Assembly (NCBI RefSeq): GCF_016793225.1 | Contig: NZ_JAEUMN010000042.1 | Span: forward strand, 1 to 48,149 | Length of the DNA stretch: 48,149 bases | Origin: Phenylobacterium sp. | GTDB taxonomy: Bacteria; Pseudomonadota; Alphaproteobacteria; Caulobacterales; Caulobacteraceae | Direction of reading: 5' to 3' | Shown: piece by piece, positions 33,973-42,346 of the stretch | Layout of the letters: the number at the start of each line of letters is the position of its first letter | Numbering within the stretch: the first letter of the stretch is position 1 | The notes under the pieces: model-generated | The model's input: the letters and a program-made list of their open reading frames with translations, nothing else | What the model was told of the DNA's origin: nothing | The model's database searches: none | Program-made: the position numbers and the translations under genes

Positions 33973-34365
33973 TCAGGCGAGCATGGCGCTCGCGCTGCCG
34001 TCCCGCGTCAGGGCGCGGCCGATGGCGTCGAACAGCGCCTGCATCTGCACCGGCTTGTGAAGCAGGTCGTCGGCGCCCGCCGCGAGGGCCTGGGCGCGGA
34101 TGTCGTGGCCGTTGTCGGCGGTGACCACCACGATCGGAACGTCCGCCTTCTCGTCGCCCCGGGCCCGGATCGCGCGGATGGCGGCGAGGCCGTCCATCCC
34201 GGGCATCCGGAGGTCCATGAGCACGAGGTCGAACTGGTCGGTCTCGATGAGGTCCAGGCCCATGAGAGCGTTCTCGGCTTCGACCATGGGCACTTCGGCC
34301 GCCAGGAGCATGCCCTTGACGACCTCACGGTTCATCGCGTTGTCGTCGACGAAGAGCACCCGCAC
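33973..34365 (-). CDS. Single-domain response regulator (CheY-like receiver)
   Basis: 130 residues from GTG at 34365, which has GGGAGG 8 nt upstream; an ATG-started longer frame (34404) has no such site. The complete receiver signature is present: acidic pair DD at 7-8, phosphoacceptor Asp51 in LVLMDLRMPGMDG, Thr in VVVTADN, and Lys in LLHKPV. There is no output domain. It lies 63 nt downstream of the CHASE2 histidine kinase, whose own receiver is degenerate, so this is its likely phosphoacceptor. Confidence 0.92.
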   Translation of the reverse strand: MRVLFVDDNAMNREVVKGMLLAAEVPMVEAENALMGLDLIETDQFDLVLMDLRMPGMDGLAAIRAIRARGDEKADVPIVVVTADNGHDIRAQALAAGADDLLHKPVQMQALFDAIGRALTRDGSASAMLA

Positions 34366-34428
34366 GTTGCAGCCTCCCGCCCTTGAGGTGGGCGCATGCC
34401 ACACTAGTTCCGGAGCGGTTACAAAAGT

Positions 34429-36777
34429 CTAAGCGTCGTTGACGGCGACGGCCGGCGTCTCGGCCGGCGCCGAAGCCGCGCCGCAGAGGCCCTTGAGCGC
34501 GGCGGCCAGGTCGGCGGCGCCGACGGGCTTCTGCACGACGATATCGGCTCCGGCGGCTTCGAGCGATCCGGCGTCGTCGGGCGAGCCGGCCCACAGCACG
34601 GCGACGCGGGCGCCGGCCGACGCGTCGACGAGGCTGGGCAGGGCGTCGGCGGCCGGGGAGTCCGTCGCAGCCAGGGCCTTGCCTTCCACGAGCACGATGT
34701 CGAAGCGGCGCACGGCCAGGGCGGCCCGGGCCTCGTCCAGCGTCGCGGCCATCTCGAGCGCCGCGACCTCGGAGCCCAGCGCGGCGCGCATCAGGCCCTG
34801 GGCGAGCGGATTGCCCTCGACGAGCAGGAGGGCCGCCGCCGCGAGGCTCTCGCCCACGGGCGCGGCGGTCTCGGCGTGGACGCGGCGGAGCGGCAGCCGG
34901 ACGGTGAACCGCGAGCCTGCGCCCAGTTCGCTCTCCACGGTCAGGTCGCCGCCCATGGCGCGGGAAAGCCGCCGGCAGATGGCGAGGCCCAGGCCCGTGC
35001 CGCCGTACTTGCGCGTCGTGCTGTCGTCGACCTGGGAGAAGGCCTCGAAGATCTCCTCGAGCTTGTCGCGCGGAATGCCGATGCCGGTGTCCGACACCTC
35101 GAGCGCGAGGATCTCGCCGTCGGACCCGGCTTCCACGCGGGCGGTGAGCGCCACGTGGCCGGCGTCCGTGAACTTGATGGCGTTGGCCAGCAGGTTGAAC
35201 AGGATCTGGCGCAGGCGGCCCGTGTCCTCGGTGACGAGGTCGGGGACGCCATCCCGACGGGCGACGAGCATCAGGCCCTTGCTCTCCGCCCGGTCCGTCC
35301 AGAGGCGGGCGGTCTCGTCGAAGAGCCGGTGCAGGTCCATCTGCACGGGCGAGATGGTGAGGGCGCCGCTCTCCATCTTGGCCACGTCCAGCAGGTCGTC
35401 GACCAGCGCCAGCATGGTTTCGCCGCTGGTGTGGACCAGGCGCACCTTCTCGCGGACCGGCTCGGGCAGCCCGCGGTCGGCCAGGATGACCTGCGTCATG
35501 CCCATGATGCCGTTGAGCGGCGTGCGGATCTCGTGGCTGGTCATGGCCAGGAAGTCGGTGCGGGCCTTGAGGGCCTGGTCGAGCGCCTGGTTGACGACCT
35601 TGAGCTCGTCGTGGGCGGCCCGGATGCTGTCGCGGCTCTCCCGCATGTGATCGGCGAGCTGGACCAGATGGGCCTCGCGCTGTTCCACCACGGCGCGGGC
35701 GCGCCGCTGGAGCTCCTCGCGCACCACCCAGATCAGGCAACAGGCCTGCGCGACGAGGACCGGGGCGGTCTCGACGCTGATGGGCGCCCAGGCCTGCAGC
35801 GCCATCGGACCCCCGATCGCGGCGGCGGACACCAGCGCCTGACGGCGGAGCGTGCGCGCGTAGTCACGCCGTCCCCGTGGCCGCAGCACATAGGCGGCGA
35901 GCCCGGCGAGGGCCACCACCAGGGGCAGGGACAGTTCGCGCAGCGCCCGTCCCGCATGCAGGCTCTCGTAGGCCAGAGCGTGGATGTAGACGCCCTGCAG
36001 GACGCCCCGCATGGGGGTGGCGAACTCGTCGCCGAGCTCGAGGGCCGTGGCGCCGATCAGCACGTTCCGCCCGCGCACCAGGGCCGGATCGAAGCGGCCG
36101 GAATAGACCGCCTCGAAGGACAGATGATCGATCTCGCCAACGCGGATGCCGTAGTCGATCAGGAACGCGCCGCCGCCCGGGGGGCGCCCGGCGAGGGTGG
36201 ACGCCATGGCGGCCCGTTCCTCGCCGCCCGCGCCGAAGGCGTTGCGATACCGGCGCACGCGCCCGTCGCTGTCCACCGGGACATTGACGCTGGCCAGCAC
36301 GGCCTGCTCGGCCAGATCCCGGATGGGTTCCGCCTGGGCCTCGCGCCGCGCGTCGCCGCGGCCCGTCGTCTGGACGAAGGTGGGCAGGACCACCTGACCC
36401 GGCCGTCGCGCGATCGCCGCCGCGAAAGCGGCGTCCGCCTCGGGCGTCGAGCGGGCGCTGAAGTCGACGTCGAGACCCACCACCTGAGCGCCGGCGCCCG
36501 TGAGGTTGTCGATGGCGCGGGCGAAGCGCTCGCGGCTCCAGGGCCAGGCGCCGGCGGCCCGCAGGCTGTCGACGTCGATCTCCACCACCGTGAGCGTGTC
36601 GCTGGCCGGACGCTGAAGAAGTCGAAACCGCAGCTGGGCGAGGCCGTCGTCCAGGGGCCGCAGCGCGCCCAGGCCGTACAGCAGGCCGACGGCGATGGTG
36701 ATGAGCAGAACGCCCGCCGCGGTCCGGAGACGTGCGGCGAGCGTAGGCCGCTCAGGCTGGGCGGACGTCGCCGTCAA
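34429..36777 (-). CDS. CHASE2-domain sensor histidine kinase with degenerate C-terminal receiver
   Basis: 782 residues, TTG start overlapping the FecR gene's stop (TTGA). One membrane span (about 18-38), a periplasmic CHASE2 sensor (about 40-275, with DVDSLRAAGAWPWSRERFAR and NVLIGATALELGDEF), then three spans (about 278-350), a coiled coil, HisKA with His415 in TSHEIRTPLNG, and HATPase_c (NLLANAIKF, DTGIGIP, GGTGLGLAI). The C-terminal 140 residues have a receiver shape with Lys750 (VQKPV), but the phospho-Asp aligns with Glu698 (IVLVEG) and the acidic pair is Glu-Gly. It probably transfers phosphate to the small receiver downstream; the sensor is likely tuned by the FecR protein upstream (inference). 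Confidence 0.92.
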   Translation of the reverse strand: MTATSAQPERPTLAARLRTAAGVLLITIAVGLLYGLGALRPLDDGLAQLRFRLLQRPASDTLTVVEIDVDSLRAAGAWPWSRERFARAIDNLTGAGAQVVGLDVDFSARSTPEADAAFAAAIARRPGQVVLPTFVQTTGRGDARREAQAEPIRDLAEQAVLASVNVPVDSDGRVRRYRNAFGAGGEERAAMASTLAGRPPGGGAFLIDYGIRVGEIDHLSFEAVYSGRFDPALVRGRNVLIGATALELGDEFATPMRGVLQGVYIHALAYESLHAGRALRELSLPLVVALAGLAAYVLRPRGRRDYARTLRRQALVSAAAIGGPMALQAWAPISVETAPVLVAQACCLIWVVREELQRRARAVVEQREAHLVQLADHMRESRDSIRAAHDELKVVNQALDQALKARTDFLAMTSHEIRTPLNGIMGMTQVILADRGLPEPVREKVRLVHTSGETMLALVDDLLDVAKMESGALTISPVQMDLHRLFDETARLWTDRAESKGLMLVARRDGVPDLVTEDTGRLRQILFNLLANAIKFTDAGHVALTARVEAGSDGEILALEVSDTGIGIPRDKLEEIFEAFSQVDDSTTRKYGGTGLGLAICRRLSRAMGGDLTVESELGAGSRFTVRLPLRRVHAETAAPVGESLAAAALLLVEGNPLAQGLMRAALGSEVAALEMAATLDEARAALAVRRFDIVLVEGKALAATDSPAADALPSLVDASAGARVAVLWAGSPDDAGSLEAAGADIVVQKPVGAADLAAALKGLCGAASAPAETPAVAVNDA

Positions 36778-38426
36778 GACTTGCCGTTCCCGCCGTTGCC
36801 GTTGCCGTTGCCATTGCCGTTGCCGCCGGCGTTGCCGTTGCCCCCGGCGTTGCCGTCGCCAGCGCCTGCGTTGCCGTTGCCGGCGTTGCCGTTGCCGTTG
36901 CCAGCGCCAGCGTTGCCGTTGCCGCCGCTGTCGCCGCCTCCCGCATTGCCGGCGCCGGCGCCGGCGTTGCCACCCGCATTGCCGCTGTCACCGCCTCCGG
37001 CGTTGCCGTTGCCGTTGCCGTTACCAGCGCCGGCGTTGCCGTTGTCACCGCCGCCAGCATTGCCGCCGCCATTGCCATTGCCGCCGTCGTTGCCGTTTCC
37101 GTTGCCGCCGGCGTTGCCAGTGTCACCGCCGGCGCCATTGCCGTTGCCACCGGCGTTGCTGCCGCCTGAGGCGCCGTTGCCGTTGCCACCGGCGTTGCTG
37201 CCGCCGGAGTTTCCGTTTCCGTTGCCGCCGGCGTTGCCGTTGTCACCGCCGCCGCCGTTGCTATTGCCGCCGGCGTTGCTGCCGCCGGAATTGCCGTTTC
37301 CGTTGCCTCCGGCGTTGCCGTTGTCACCGCCGCCGCCGTTGCCGTTGCCACCGGCGTTGCTGCCGCCGGAATTGCCGTTTCCGTTGCCGCCGGCGTTGCC
37401 GTTGTCCCCGCCGCCGCCATTGCCATTGCCACCGGCGTTGCTGCCGCCGGAGTTTCCGTTTCCGTTGCCGCCGGCGTTGCCAGTGTCACTGCCGCCGCCG
37501 TTCGCAGGCCCGCCGTTGCCCGGACCCGGGTTCGCGCCGCCGCCGGCTGACCCGTTCTCGGCCCCGGCGCTTCCGCCGCCGGTACCCGCGCTCGGACCGT
37601 CGACCTGCGCCGCTCCGCCGCCCGGCGCTCCGCCGCTGTCGGCGACCTGGAAAGACCTCGCGTCGCTGCTCGCAGCGGATTCCGTACGGACGGAGGCCGA
37701 GGCCGCGGATTCCCTGGACGCGCCGGCCTGGGCGGGCGGCGAGGTCGCGCCGGTGAACGCCGGCGTCACGCCCGCGGGGGCGCCCGGGCCCTCCACGAGG
37801 CCGCCCGAAACGACGCTGTAATCCAGCGCGGCCACCTGGACCGGCGGCGCATCGTCGAGCGAGGCGCGGGGCGTCTCGACCTTCAGGTCCGCCGGCGTCT
37901 CCCGCGCGATGCTGCCGGTGGCGCCTGCGCCCACGTCGCGGGACGCGCCGCCCTGGTTCGCGCGCACCTCGACGAGCCCCTCGGCCACGTGCACCGAGTG
38001 GACGCCGATCTCCACGTTGACGGTGAAGGTGGTGCCCTTCACCACGGCGGCCAGCAGCGGCGTTTCCACGCGGAAGTGCTGCGAGGGCTTCTTGTCCACC
38101 TGGAACAGGATGGAACCCAGGTCCTGCATGACCCGCGTCATGCCCGCGTTGGACTCGGGCGCGACGGTCATGCGGCTGTTCGGGGCCAGCGTGATCCGCT
38201 GGGCGCCGTTGAAGAGCGCCGCGCGTCCGCCTGCAGCGGTGGTGACGATGCTGCCCACCGGCAGCACCTGGTTGGCGGCGGCCTGGATGGGCGCCTTGCC
38301 GGGCGCCGCCACGCGAACGACGCCAGTCACCTCCACGAGCTTCCAGTCCGCGGCCTGCGCCGCATTGAAGCCGAACGTCACGAACGCCGTAAACGAAGCC
38401 GCGAGAGCAGTGCGTGTGAAGGTCAT
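36774..38426 (-). CDS. Exported FecR-domain protein with Gly/Asn-rich tandem-repeat tail
   Basis: 550 residues. Signal peptide cut after AQA at about residue 25. Residues about 30-165 form a FecR-type beta domain (VTGVVRVAAPGKAPI, LPVGSIVTTAAGGRAALFNG, RVETPLLAAVVKGTTFTVNV). A Ser/Ala/Gly-rich linker leads to a Gly/Asn tail (about 290-550) containing three full 27-residue repeats. There is no anti-sigma membrane anchor and no sigma factor gene nearby, unlike classical FecR. It is coupled to the CHASE2 kinase gene by a 4-nt overlap and divergent from the TpsB gene. It may be the periplasmic partner of CHASE2, a surface adhesin, or both (inference). Confidence 0.9.
   Translation of the reverse strand: MTFTRTALAASFTAFVTFGFNAAQAADWKLVEVTGVVRVAAPGKAPIQAAANQVLPVGSIVTTAAGGRAALFNGAQRITLAPNSRMTVAPESNAGMTRVMQDLGSILFQVDKKPSQHFRVETPLLAAVVKGTTFTVNVEIGVHSVHVAEGLVEVRANQGGASRDVGAGATGSIARETPADLKVETPRASLDDAPPVQVAALDYSVVSGGLVEGPGAPAGVTPAFTGATSPPAQAGASRESAASASVRTESAASSDARSFQVADSGGAPGGGAAQVDGPSAGTGGGSAGAENGSAGGGANPGPGNGGPANGGGSDTGNAGGNGNGNSGGSNAGGNGNGGGGDNGNAGGNGNGNSGGSNAGGNGNGGGGDNGNAGGNGNGNSGGSNAGGNSNGGGGDNGNAGGNGNGNSGGSNAGGNGNGASGGSNAGGNGNGAGGDTGNAGGNGNGNDGGNGNGGGNAGGGDNGNAGAGNGNGNGNAGGGDSGNAGGNAGAGAGNAGGGDSGGNGNAGAGNGNGNAGNGNAGAGDGNAGGNGNAGGNGNGNGNGNGGNGKS
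37119..37481 (-). repeat. 81-bp tandem repeats inside the FecR gene
   Basis: Three exact-length 81-bp units (37239-37481) encode 27 residues each, beginning GNAGGNGNGNSGGSNAGG. A fourth unit (37119-37238) carries an internal GNGNGASGGSNAGG duplication. Units differ only at a few bases (for example TTTCC versus TTGCC), showing recent slippage or recombination. The rest of the tail is looser GN-rich sequence to the stop. Confidence 0.85.
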
Positions 38427-38595
38427 GGCATGTTCCCCCTGGCCGAAGGGCCCGGTGTAGATTGCCGCTGACTAAACGATTGAACTGAATCGACCGCTAA
38501 TATCGTTGGTTTCTATTCTTCGTTAAGGCGCGGTTTATTCATACCTGCCTAGTGTAATTACGCTGCATTCATTCTCAGAAGTCATCCCCCCCAAA
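38427..38595. promoter_or_regulatory. AT-rich divergent promoter region between FecR and TpsB genes
   Basis: 169 bp, strikingly AT-rich between 38460 and 38580 compared with flanks, consistent with back-to-back promoters controlling the FecR-kinase operon and TpsB together. A TAATTA element is at about 38554-38559. I cannot fix -35/-10 pairs. Confidence 0.45.
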
Positions 38596-40173
38596 GTGCG
38601 ACATCGTCTTTCCCCCCCTCTACGGACGGTCGCTCTGGCGCTCTTGGCGGTCTCGCTGGGCGCTGCAGGGCCTGAGCCCGCCACGACGGGGCCGGGCGCC
38701 GCCCCCGCCGGCGGCCGCTTCGTGCTCACGGGCCTCACCGTCGATGGCGTCACCGCCTACCCGCTGAAGGACCTCGCGCCGCTCTACGATGATTACCTGG
38801 CCCGCGAGGTCACCACCGAGGACCTGGTGAAGATCGCCCAGGCGATCACCGACAAGTATCGCGCCGACGGCTACTTCCTCACCCGCGCCGTGGTGCCGCC
38901 GCAGGGCCCCGGCGGCCACGCGCGGCTTCGTGTCTACGAAGGCTACATCGGCGACGTGGAGGTGAGCGGCGACGCCGCGCCGGCTCTCGAGGCGCTGCTG
39001 TCCGGCCTGACCGAGCGGCGGCCGCTGCGCCTGACCGACCTCGAGCGGCGCCTCACGCTGGCGTCGGACCTGCCGGGCGTGCAGCCGCGTTCCCGGATCG
39101 AGCCCGTCATCGACGATCCGGCGCGCCACAGGCTGGTGGTCGCGGCGGGCCTGCGGAAGTGGAGCGGCAGCGTCTATCTCGACAATCGCGGCACGGATTC
39201 CGTCGGACCCGTGCAGGCCACCGGCCGGCTCGCCCGCAACAGCCTGGCGCGCCCGGGCGACCAGCTGGCGCTGTCGGTGCTCACCGTGCCGGACGACCCC
39301 GGCGAGTTCGTGCAGGGCGAGCTGTCCTACGGCGTGGCCCTGCCGGCCGGCTCCCGCCTGCGCGGGGCGTTCTCGGCCTCGCGGTCGCGGCAGGGCTCGA
39401 CGCCGCTGAACAACAACGTCGGCACCGAGAGCCAGGCGGCGAGCCTGCGGCTCGCCCATCCCCTGGTGCGCGGCCGACGCGAATCGCTCTGGGCCGCCGT
39501 CACCCTCGACGGCCGGCACGTGGAGCAGGCCTACCGCAACGGCGGCCGCTACTCGGACGACCTGCGGGTGGTCCGCGCCTCGCTGCAGGGCGATCGCGGC
39601 ACGGGCGCGAGCTCGACCAGCGTCTTCGCGCAGACGTCCCACGGACTGGAGATCCTCGGCGCCACCGTCAGGCCAAGCCGCGACAACTCCAGGTTCGACG
39701 CCGATGGGTCGTTCTGGAAGCTGAACGTGGGCGCGAGCCATTACCGCGACATCGGCCGGCGCGCGGGCCTCTACCTCGCCGCCGACGGGCAGTGGAGCCC
39801 CGACCGGCTGCTGCTCTCGGAGGAGTTCGCGCCGGGCGGCCTGCCTTACGGACGGGCCTACAACTACGCCGAGATCTCGGGCGACAGCGGCCTCGCGGGG
39901 CTGGCGGAGCTGCGCTACGGCTTCGCCCCGGAGAAATCCGCGGTCAGCTTCTTCCAGACCTACGCCTTCGTGGACGGGGCCAAGGTGTGGAATCACCGGA
40001 CGCCCTTCGGCGGCCGGTCCGCGGCGTTCTCCTCCGCAGGCGCGGGCATGCGCGTGACGCTGCGCGGGCGCTTCACCGTGCGGGTCGAGGCGGCGCGGCC
40101 GCTGACGCGCACGCCCTTCGAAGAGGGCGACAAGGACTGGCGAGGCTTCGCCTCGCTCTACGCCTGGTTCTGA
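38596..40173 (+). CDS. Outer-membrane two-partner secretion transporter (TpsB; ShlB/FhaC/HecB family)
   Basis: 525 residues, GTG start at 38596. Signal peptide (VALALLAVSLGAAG), a POTRA domain (about 40-125, RFVLTGLTVDGVTAYPLKDL, then YRADGYFLTRAVVPPQ and RLRVYEGYIGDVEV), then a beta barrel to the C-terminal Phe (SLYAWF), the usual outer-membrane signature. The conserved barrel-loop Arg motif VRGF appears as GRAY within LPYGRAYNYAEISGDSG. It should export a large protein or act as an Omp85-type assembly factor. No TpsA substrate with an N-terminal TPS domain is encoded within the window; the FecR protein lies divergently upstream. Confidence 0.9.
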   Translation: MRHRLSPPLRTVALALLAVSLGAAGPEPATTGPGAAPAGGRFVLTGLTVDGVTAYPLKDLAPLYDDYLAREVTTEDLVKIAQAITDKYRADGYFLTRAVVPPQGPGGHARLRVYEGYIGDVEVSGDAAPALEALLSGLTERRPLRLTDLERRLTLASDLPGVQPRSRIEPVIDDPARHRLVVAAGLRKWSGSVYLDNRGTDSVGPVQATGRLARNSLARPGDQLALSVLTVPDDPGEFVQGELSYGVALPAGSRLRGAFSASRSRQGSTPLNNNVGTESQAASLRLAHPLVRGRRESLWAAVTLDGRHVEQAYRNGGRYSDDLRVVRASLQGDRGTGASSTSVFAQTSHGLEILGATVRPSRDNSRFDADGSFWKLNVGASHYRDIGRRAGLYLAADGQWSPDRLLLSEEFAPGGLPYGRAYNYAEISGDSGLAGLAELRYGFAPEKSAVSFFQTYAFVDGAKVWNHRTPFGGRSAAFSSAGAGMRVTLRGRFTVRVEAARPLTRTPFEEGDKDWRGFASLYAWF

Positions 40174-40189
40174 GGCCCGGTCGCGCCCT

Positions 40190-40220
40190 CTCGCTTCGCG
40201 AGCTCCCCCAGAGGGGGAGC
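40190..40220. repeat. REP-like double hairpin (copy B) between convergent genes
   Basis: CTCGC-TTC-GCGAG (40190-40202) is directly followed by GCTCCCCC-AGA-GGGGGAGC (40202-40220). It lies in the 67-bp gap between the convergent TpsB and MFS genes and can serve as a transcription end for both. Confidence 0.8.
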
Positions 40221-40240
40221 ATCATCCGCGAGGTTCTCCC

Positions 40241-41599
40241 CTAGCTGACGGTGTCCTCGCGGATCGTGCGGCGGGCCATCCAGAAGCAGACGAAGGCGAT
40301 GACGCCGATGGTGGCCGAGGCGATCAGCGCCCAGCGGACGCCCTCGGCCGGGCCCATGCCCAGGCCCTTGTTGAAGTAGTCGGAGAGGAGGCCCACGCCC
40401 AGCGGGCCCAGGCCCAGGCCGATCAGGTTGATCGTGAAGAGCAGGATGGCGGCCGCGGTGGCGCGCATGTGCGGCGGCACGACGGACTGGCCGGTGCCGT
40501 AGACCGGGCCGTACCAGAGGGTGCCGAGGAAGCCGTTGATGGCGAGGGTGAGCAGGCCGATCACCGCGGAGTCCACGGTCACCGCGAAGATGTAGACCGG
40601 GATGGTGATCAGGCTGGCGATGGCGGGCGCGACCATGTAGGCGCGCAGGTCGTTTTTGCCGAACTTGTCGGCGATCATGCCGCCCACATAGCTGCCGATG
40701 GCGCCGGAAATCCCGCTGATGAGGCCGAGCGCGAGGCCGAGGAAGCCCACGGACTTGAGCCCGAAGCCGTCGGCCAGGGCGGCCACCTCGGCGGTGTGGT
40801 TGCGCAGGAAGAACGACGCGGTGAAGGGCGCGTGGCCGTAGCCGATGAAGGCCTTGATCGCGGCGGCGAAGGCGATGAACCAGAAGGTCGGCCGCTTGCC
40901 CAGGTAGGCCATGGTCTGGCCGAAGGTGGCCGACGCCGCCGAGACCTGGGCGGCGTGCTGCGCCATGAGCCGGCGCGGCTCCTTCAGCGTGAAGAAGGCG
41001 AGGGCGGCGAAGATCAGGCCCGGGGCGCCGGCGATCAGGAAGGCGGCGCGCCAGCCGTAGGCGTCGGCGACGAGGCCGCCCATGACGAGGCCGATGAGGC
41101 CGCCGATCGGCGTCCCCATGGAGTAGAAGGCGAGGGCCGAGGCGCGCTTCTCCTTGGCCACGTAGTCGACGATGAGCGAGTGGGCGGGCGGCGTGCAGCC
41201 GGCTTCGCCGACGCCCACGCCGATCCGGTAGAAGATGAGCTGCGCGAAGTTGGTGGCCGTGGCGCAGAGCGCGGTGAACCCGCTCCAGACCGCGACGGCG
41301 CTGCCGATGATGTAGGCACGGTTCTTTCGCTCGGCGAGCCGCGCGATGGGGATGCCCAGCACGGTGTAGAAGACCGCGAACGCCAGGCCGCTCATCAGGC
41401 CGAGCTGCCAGTCGGCGAGGTGCAGTTCGTTCTTGATGGGCTCGGCCAGGATGTTGATCACCTGCCGATCGAGGAAGTTGACGATGTAGATGCCGAGCAG
41501 CAGCCACATGACGTAGCGCGTGTAGCCCGCGGAGAACGTCGCGGGCGCGGCAGGGGTGGTGGTGGGGGCCGGCGCGTCGGTGTTGACGGCTTCGGTCAT
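40241..41599 (-). CDS. MFS transporter, spinster-like subgroup
   Basis: 452 residues with 12 predicted membrane segments. The N-terminus YTRYVMWLLLGIYIVNFLDRQVINILAEPI carries the NFLDR motif of the spinster-like/organic-anion MFS group, and motif A is RLAERKNRAYIIG; VGVGEAGCTPPAHSLIVDYV is the conserved helix 4-5 segment. Such genes often sit near degradation pathways for aromatic or steroid-like compounds; substrate unknown here. It is divergent from the GST gene (105-bp spacer). Confidence 0.9.
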   Translation of the reverse strand: MTEAVNTDAPAPTTTPAAPATFSAGYTRYVMWLLLGIYIVNFLDRQVINILAEPIKNELHLADWQLGLMSGLAFAVFYTVLGIPIARLAERKNRAYIIGSAVAVWSGFTALCATATNFAQLIFYRIGVGVGEAGCTPPAHSLIVDYVAKEKRASALAFYSMGTPIGGLIGLVMGGLVADAYGWRAAFLIAGAPGLIFAALAFFTLKEPRRLMAQHAAQVSAASATFGQTMAYLGKRPTFWFIAFAAAIKAFIGYGHAPFTASFFLRNHTAEVAALADGFGLKSVGFLGLALGLISGISGAIGSYVGGMIADKFGKNDLRAYMVAPAIASLITIPVYIFAVTVDSAVIGLLTLAINGFLGTLWYGPVYGTGQSVVPPHMRATAAAILLFTINLIGLGLGPLGVGLLSDYFNKGLGMGPAEGVRWALIASATIGVIAFVCFWMARRTIREDTVS

Positions 41600-41704
41600 C
41601 TGAAGGCGCTTTCCTCGGACTCTTATGCGTTGCGGCGAGTTAGATGGCGCCCGGCCGCGGGCCGCAACAGTTAGAGTGTTTCAGAACAGCAGTATGGAGC
41701 GCGC

Positions 41705-42346
41705 ATGGAGCTGGTGATCGGAACGAAGCGGTGGTCGACGTGGTCGATGCGGCCGTGGTTGGCGCTCAGGCGGGCCGGGCTGCCGTTCCGCGAGACCCTG
41801 GTGGAGCTGCGGCAGGAGAATAACGTCTCGGCCGACCGCATCCGGGCGCACTCGCCATCTGGCCTCGTGCCGGTCCTCAAGGACGGCGACCTCGTGATCT
41901 GGGATTCCCTGGCGATCTGCGAGTATGCGGCCGAGAAGGCCCCCGACCTGTGGCCGCGGGACCCGGCGGCGCGCGCGCTGGCGCGGGCGGCGGCGGCCGA
42001 GATGCACTCGGGGTTCGCCTCGCTGCGCGGCGAGTGCCCCATGGCTCTGGACGAGCCCGTGCGCGAGGTCGCCCTCTCGCCCGCGACCGGCGACAACCTG
42101 CGCCGGCTGGTCGCGATGTGGGGCGACATGCTCGGACGGTTCGGCGGGCCCTTCCTGGCGGGGGACTGGTCGATCGCGGACGCCTTCTACACGCCCGTGG
42201 CGACGCGGGTGCGCACCTACGGGATCCGGTTGTCGGACTACGGCGACGACGGGCGCTGCGGCCAGTACGTGGCGCGGCTGCTGCAGACCCCGGAGTTCCT
42301 GGAGTGGGAGCGCGACGCGCTGGCCGACGCGCAGCGCGCGCGATGA
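41705..42346 (+). CDS. Glutathione S-transferase family protein
   Basis: 213 residues. The N-terminal thioredoxin-like domain (about 1-80) has WSTWSMRPWLAL with a likely catalytic Ser, and the glutathione-binding GLVPVLKDGDLVIWDSLAICEYAAE (cis-Pro and Asp-Ser). The C-terminal half is helical. It would conjugate or reduce small electrophiles in the cytoplasm. It overlaps the DUF1697 gene by 4 nt (ATGA), so the two are translationally coupled. Confidence 0.9.
   Translation: MELVIGTKRWSTWSMRPWLALRRAGLPFRETLVELRQENNVSADRIRAHSPSGLVPVLKDGDLVIWDSLAICEYAAEKAPDLWPRDPAARALARAAAAEMHSGFASLRGECPMALDEPVREVALSPATGDNLRRLVAMWGDMLGRFGGPFLAGDWSIADAFYTPVATRVRTYGIRLSDYGDDGRCGQYVARLLQTPEFLEWERDALADAQRAR

Noticed and set aside
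36781-37500. CRISPR-like array
   Set aside because: Repeats are contiguous coding units without unique spacers, in frame within the FecR gene.
36781-37560. RTX calcium-binding nonapeptides in the FecR tail
   Set aside because: The GGxGxD order is not met; Asn or Gly stands where Asp should be and there is no hydrophobic position.
34876-37821. 981-codon plus-strand frame opposite kinase and FecR genes, with Pro/Leu repeats
   Set aside because: It is simply the complement of the Gly/Asn repeat and the kinase; the kinase motifs fix the minus strand.
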